Assembly: GCA_024641225.1 (NCBI GenBank)
Contig: JAHEDN010000166.1
Span: 1-6,120 of the forward strand
Reading direction: 5' to 3'
Source: Burkholderiales bacterium
GTDB lineage: Bacteria > Pseudomonadota > Gammaproteobacteria > Burkholderiales > Burkholderiaceae_F
Length of the DNA stretch: 6,120 nucleotides
Shown here: piece by piece, positions 3,941 to 6,120 of the stretch
Numbering within the stretch: the stretch's first letter is position 1
Layout of the letters: each line of letters starts with the position of its first letter
Translations under genes and position numbers: made by a program
The notes under the pieces: generated by a model
The model's database searches: none
The model's input: the letters and a program-made list of their open reading frames with translations, nothing else
Told to the model about the DNA's origin: nothing

Positions 3941-6120
3941 ATGAGCAAGGCACTGATCATTGCCGAAAAGCCCTCGGTCGCGGCCGATATCGCCCGCGCG
4001 ATCGGCGGCTTCACGCGGCAGCAGGACTACTACGAGAGCGACGCGTTCGTGCTCAGTTCGGCGGTCGGCCATTTGCTGCAGCTTTCCAATCCTGCCGAGG
4101 TCGCGCGCGGCAAGTGGAGTTTTGCGCACCTGCCGATGATCCCGCCGCATTTCGAGGTCGCTCCGATCGACAGGCGCGGCGAGGAGCGGCTCAAGCTCCT
4201 GGCGCGGCTGATCAAGCGCAAGGACGTGAGCGAACTGATCAACGCCTGCGACGCCGGACGGGAGGGCGAACTGATCTTCCGCTACATCGTGCAGCACGCG
4301 AAGGCCAAGCAGCCGATTCGACGGCTGTGGTTGCAGTCGATGACGCCGGCGGCGATCCGCGAGGCCTTCGCCGAACTGCGGCCGGACAAGGAGATGCGCC
4401 ATCTGGAGGACGCGGCGCGCTGTCGTGCCGAGGCCGACTGGCTGGTCGGAATCAACGGCACGCGGGCGATGACCGCCTTCAACAGCAAGGACGGCGGCTT
4501 CTTCAAGACCACGGTCGGACGGGTCCAGACGCCGACGCTGGCCATCGTGGTGGAGCGCGAGGAGAAGATCCTGCAGTTCGTGCCGCGCGACTACTGGGAA
4601 GTGCGCGCCGCGTTCGGCTGCAAGGCCGGCGAGTACGAGGGACGCTGGTTCGACCCGGACTTCCGCAAGCCGGAGGACGACGAGCACGCGCGTGCCGAGC
4701 GCCTGTGGGACAAGACGAGGGCGGAGTCGATCGTCGCGGCCTGCCGAGACAAGCCGGGCACGGTCAGCGAGGAGGCCAAGCCGAGCACACAGGCTCCGCC
4801 GCTGCTGTTCGACCTGACCTCGCTGCAGCGCGAGGGCAACGGACGCTTCGGTTTTTCGGCCAAGACCACGCTGTCGATCGCGCAGGCGCTGTACGAAAAG
4901 CACAAGGTGCTGACCTACCCCCGCACGGACTCGCGGGCGCTGCCCGAGGACTACGTCGGCGTGGTGAAGAAGACCGTCGAGGCGCTCGGCGGCCAGCGTC
5001 CTTTCGCGCCGTTCGCCAAGCAGATCGCCAAGGGTGGCTGGATCAAGCCGAACAAGCGCATCTTCGACAACAGCAAGATCTCGGACCACTTCGCGATCAT
5101 TCCGACGCTCGAGGCGCCGCGCAGCCTCACCGAGGCGGAGCAGAAGATCTACGACCTGGTGGTCAAGCGTTTCCTGGCGATCTTCTTCCCGTCCGCCGAA
5201 TACCTGGTGACCACGCGCATCACCGAGGTCGAGGAGCACCGCTTCAAGACCGAGGGCAAGGTGCTGGTCGAGCCGGGCTGGCTGGCGATCTACGGCAGGG
5301 AGGCGATGCAGGAACAGGGTGCGCTGGTCAAGGTCGATGCGCGCGAACGCGTCGCCACGCGCGCGATCGAGGCCGCCGGTCTGCAGACCCGGCCGCCAGC
5401 CCGCTACACGGAGGCCACGCTGCTGTCGGCGATGGAGGGCGCGGGCCGGCTCGTCGAAGACGACGAGCTGCGCGCGGCCATGGCCGGCAAGGGGCTGGGC
5501 ACGCCGGCGACCCGGGCGGCCGTGATCGAAGGGCTGATCGACGAAAGCTACCTCGCGCGCGAAGGCAAGGAACTGCACCCGACCGCCAAGGCGTTCCAGC
5601 TGCTGCGCGCGCTGCGCGGCTTTGGCGTCGATGCACTCGACCTGCCGGAACTGACCGGCGAATGGGAATACAAGCTGGCGCAGATGGAGCGCGGCAAGCT
5701 TGCGCGCGAAGCGTTCATGCGCGAGATCGAGCACATGACCCGCGACACCGTCGAACGCATCCGCAAGGGCGCCGAGAAAGGGGAGGTGCCCGGCGACTAT
5801 GTCACGCTGAAGACGCGCTGCCCGCGCTGCGCCGGGGTGGTCAAGGAGAATTACCGCCGCTTTGCCTGCACCAAGTGCGAGTTCTCGATCAGCAAGCACC
5901 CGGGCAGCCGTTTCTTCGAGGTCGAGGAGGTCGAGGCACTGCTGCGCGAGAAGCAGATCGGTCCGTTGACGGGCTTCCGCAGCAAGATTGGCCGCCCGTT
6001 TTCCGCGGTGCTGAAACTGGTGCCGCCGGAGTACAAGCTGGAGTTCGACTTCGGCAACCTGCCTTCTGGCGAGGGCGAGGCCGGCGAGACGGTCGACCTC
6101 TCCGCGCTGACGCCGCTGGG
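3941..6120 (+). CDS. topB: DNA topoisomerase III, type IA (3' partial)
   Basis: A cytoplasmic type IA topoisomerase that cuts and passes single strands, relaxing or decatenating DNA and resolving recombination intermediates. The window holds the first 726 codons with no stop. A TOPRIM domain covers about residues 1-150, with the catalytic Glu in IAEKPS (Glu9) and the acidic motif DAGREGELIFR (104-114). The active-site tyrosine is Tyr326 in LTYPRTDSR, close to Tyr328 of E. coli TopB. LGTPATRAAVIEGLI (519-533) lies in the conserved gate domain. A zinc ribbon follows (CPRC 627-630, CTKC 643-646), then a topoisomerase C-terminal repeat with GPLTGFRSKIGRPFSAVLKL (674-693). The protein is thus longer than E. 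coli TopB (653 aa), which lacks this tail. The ATG is fixed by MSKALIIAEKPSVA; the ribosome binding site is weak (GGA 3929-3931, nine-base spacer). A terminator-like hairpin lies 18 bases upstream. Confidence 0.96.
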   Translation, partial: MSKALIIAEKPSVAADIARAIGGFTRQQDYYESDAFVLSSAVGHLLQLSNPAEVARGKWSFAHLPMIPPHFEVAPIDRRGEERLKLLARLIKRKDVSELINACDAGREGELIFRYIVQHAKAKQPIRRLWLQSMTPAAIREAFAELRPDKEMRHLEDAARCRAEADWLVGINGTRAMTAFNSKDGGFFKTTVGRVQTPTLAIVVEREEKILQFVPRDYWEVRAAFGCKAGEYEGRWFDPDFRKPEDDEHARAERLWDKTRAESIVAACRDKPGTVSEEAKPSTQAPPLLFDLTSLQREGNGRFGFSAKTTLSIAQALYEKHKVLTYPRTDSRALPEDYVGVVKKTVEALGGQRPFAPFAKQIAKGGWIKPNKRIFDNSKISDHFAIIPTLEAPRSLTEAEQKIYDLVVKRFLAIFFPSAEYLVTTRITEVEEHRFKTEGKVLVEPGWLAIYGREAMQEQGALVKVDARERVATRAIEAAGLQTRPPARYTEATLLSAMEGAGRLVEDDELRAAMAGKGLGTPATRAAVIEGLIDESYLAREGKELHPTAKAFQLLRALRGFGVDALDLPELTGEWEYKLAQMERGKLAREAFMREIEHMTRDTVERIRKGAEKGEVPGDYVTLKTRCPRCAGVVKENYRRFACTKCEFSISKHPGSRFFEVEEVEALLREKQIGPLTGFRSKIGRPFSAVLKLVPPEYKLEFDFGNLPSGEGEAGETVDLSALTPL

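Noticed and set aside
3836..5899. Very long open frame (687 codons) on the - strand opposite topB
   Set aside because: It is fully antisense to a gene with clear catalytic motifs. Its product is a low-information mix rich in Arg, Leu, Asp and Ala with no recognisable domain. Long antisense frames are expected opposite high-GC genes with GC-rich third positions.
1..6120. Search for mobile elements, CRISPR arrays, tRNA or rRNA genes and defence systems
   Set aside because: By eye I found no transposase, terminal repeats, repeat-spacer pattern or RNA gene. The window is well filled by conserved chromosomal genes and does not support a claim of a new system.

Overview
This window is a stretch of ordinary chromosome from a high-GC Gram-negative bacterium, most likely a betaproteobacterium (Burkholderiales or Rhodocyclales type). 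The reasons are the strong GC bias at third codon positions, the gene order def / LysM protein / dprA / smg / topB, and the sequence character of the proteins. The order is an expanded form of a cluster known from other proteobacteria: in E. coli, def-fmt lies divergent to dprA(smf)-smg-yrdD, and in Pseudomonas a LysM protein lies between def and dprA. I could run no database search, so the taxonomic call is an inference.

Layout. Positions 1-117 hold the C-terminal end of an alpha/beta-hydrolase on the + strand. It converges on def (peptide deformylase, - strand, 659-150, TTG start), with a short GC-rich hairpin between the two. A 242-base divergent intergenic region (660-901) carries a perfect 9-bp inverted repeat and a weak promoter candidate. 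The + strand then carries a secreted LysM-domain protein (902-2068), an intrinsic terminator (about 2089-2112), dprA (2205-3305), smg (3363-3821), a second terminator-like hairpin (3901-3922), and topB, a type IA topoisomerase III that runs off the end of the window (3941-6120).

How the genes relate. Def removes the formyl group from new proteins. DprA loads RecA on incoming single-stranded DNA during transformation. TopB resolves DNA strand junctions. Smg is a small conserved protein of unknown function (DUF494). The LysM protein is probably a periplasmic cell-wall binder. The genes are co-located rather than members of one obvious pathway, and the LysM terminator plus the promoter in front of smg suggest several separate transcription units.

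I see no mobile element, CRISPR array, RNA gene or defence system. The most interesting signals are regulatory. A good sigma-70-type promoter for smg has its -10 box in the centre of a perfect 11-bp inverted repeat that ends one base before the start codon, which leaves no room for a Shine-Dalgarno sequence. A terminator-like hairpin sits 18 bases before topB and shares an identical 16-base core with the LysM terminator. fmt is missing from its usual place next to def.
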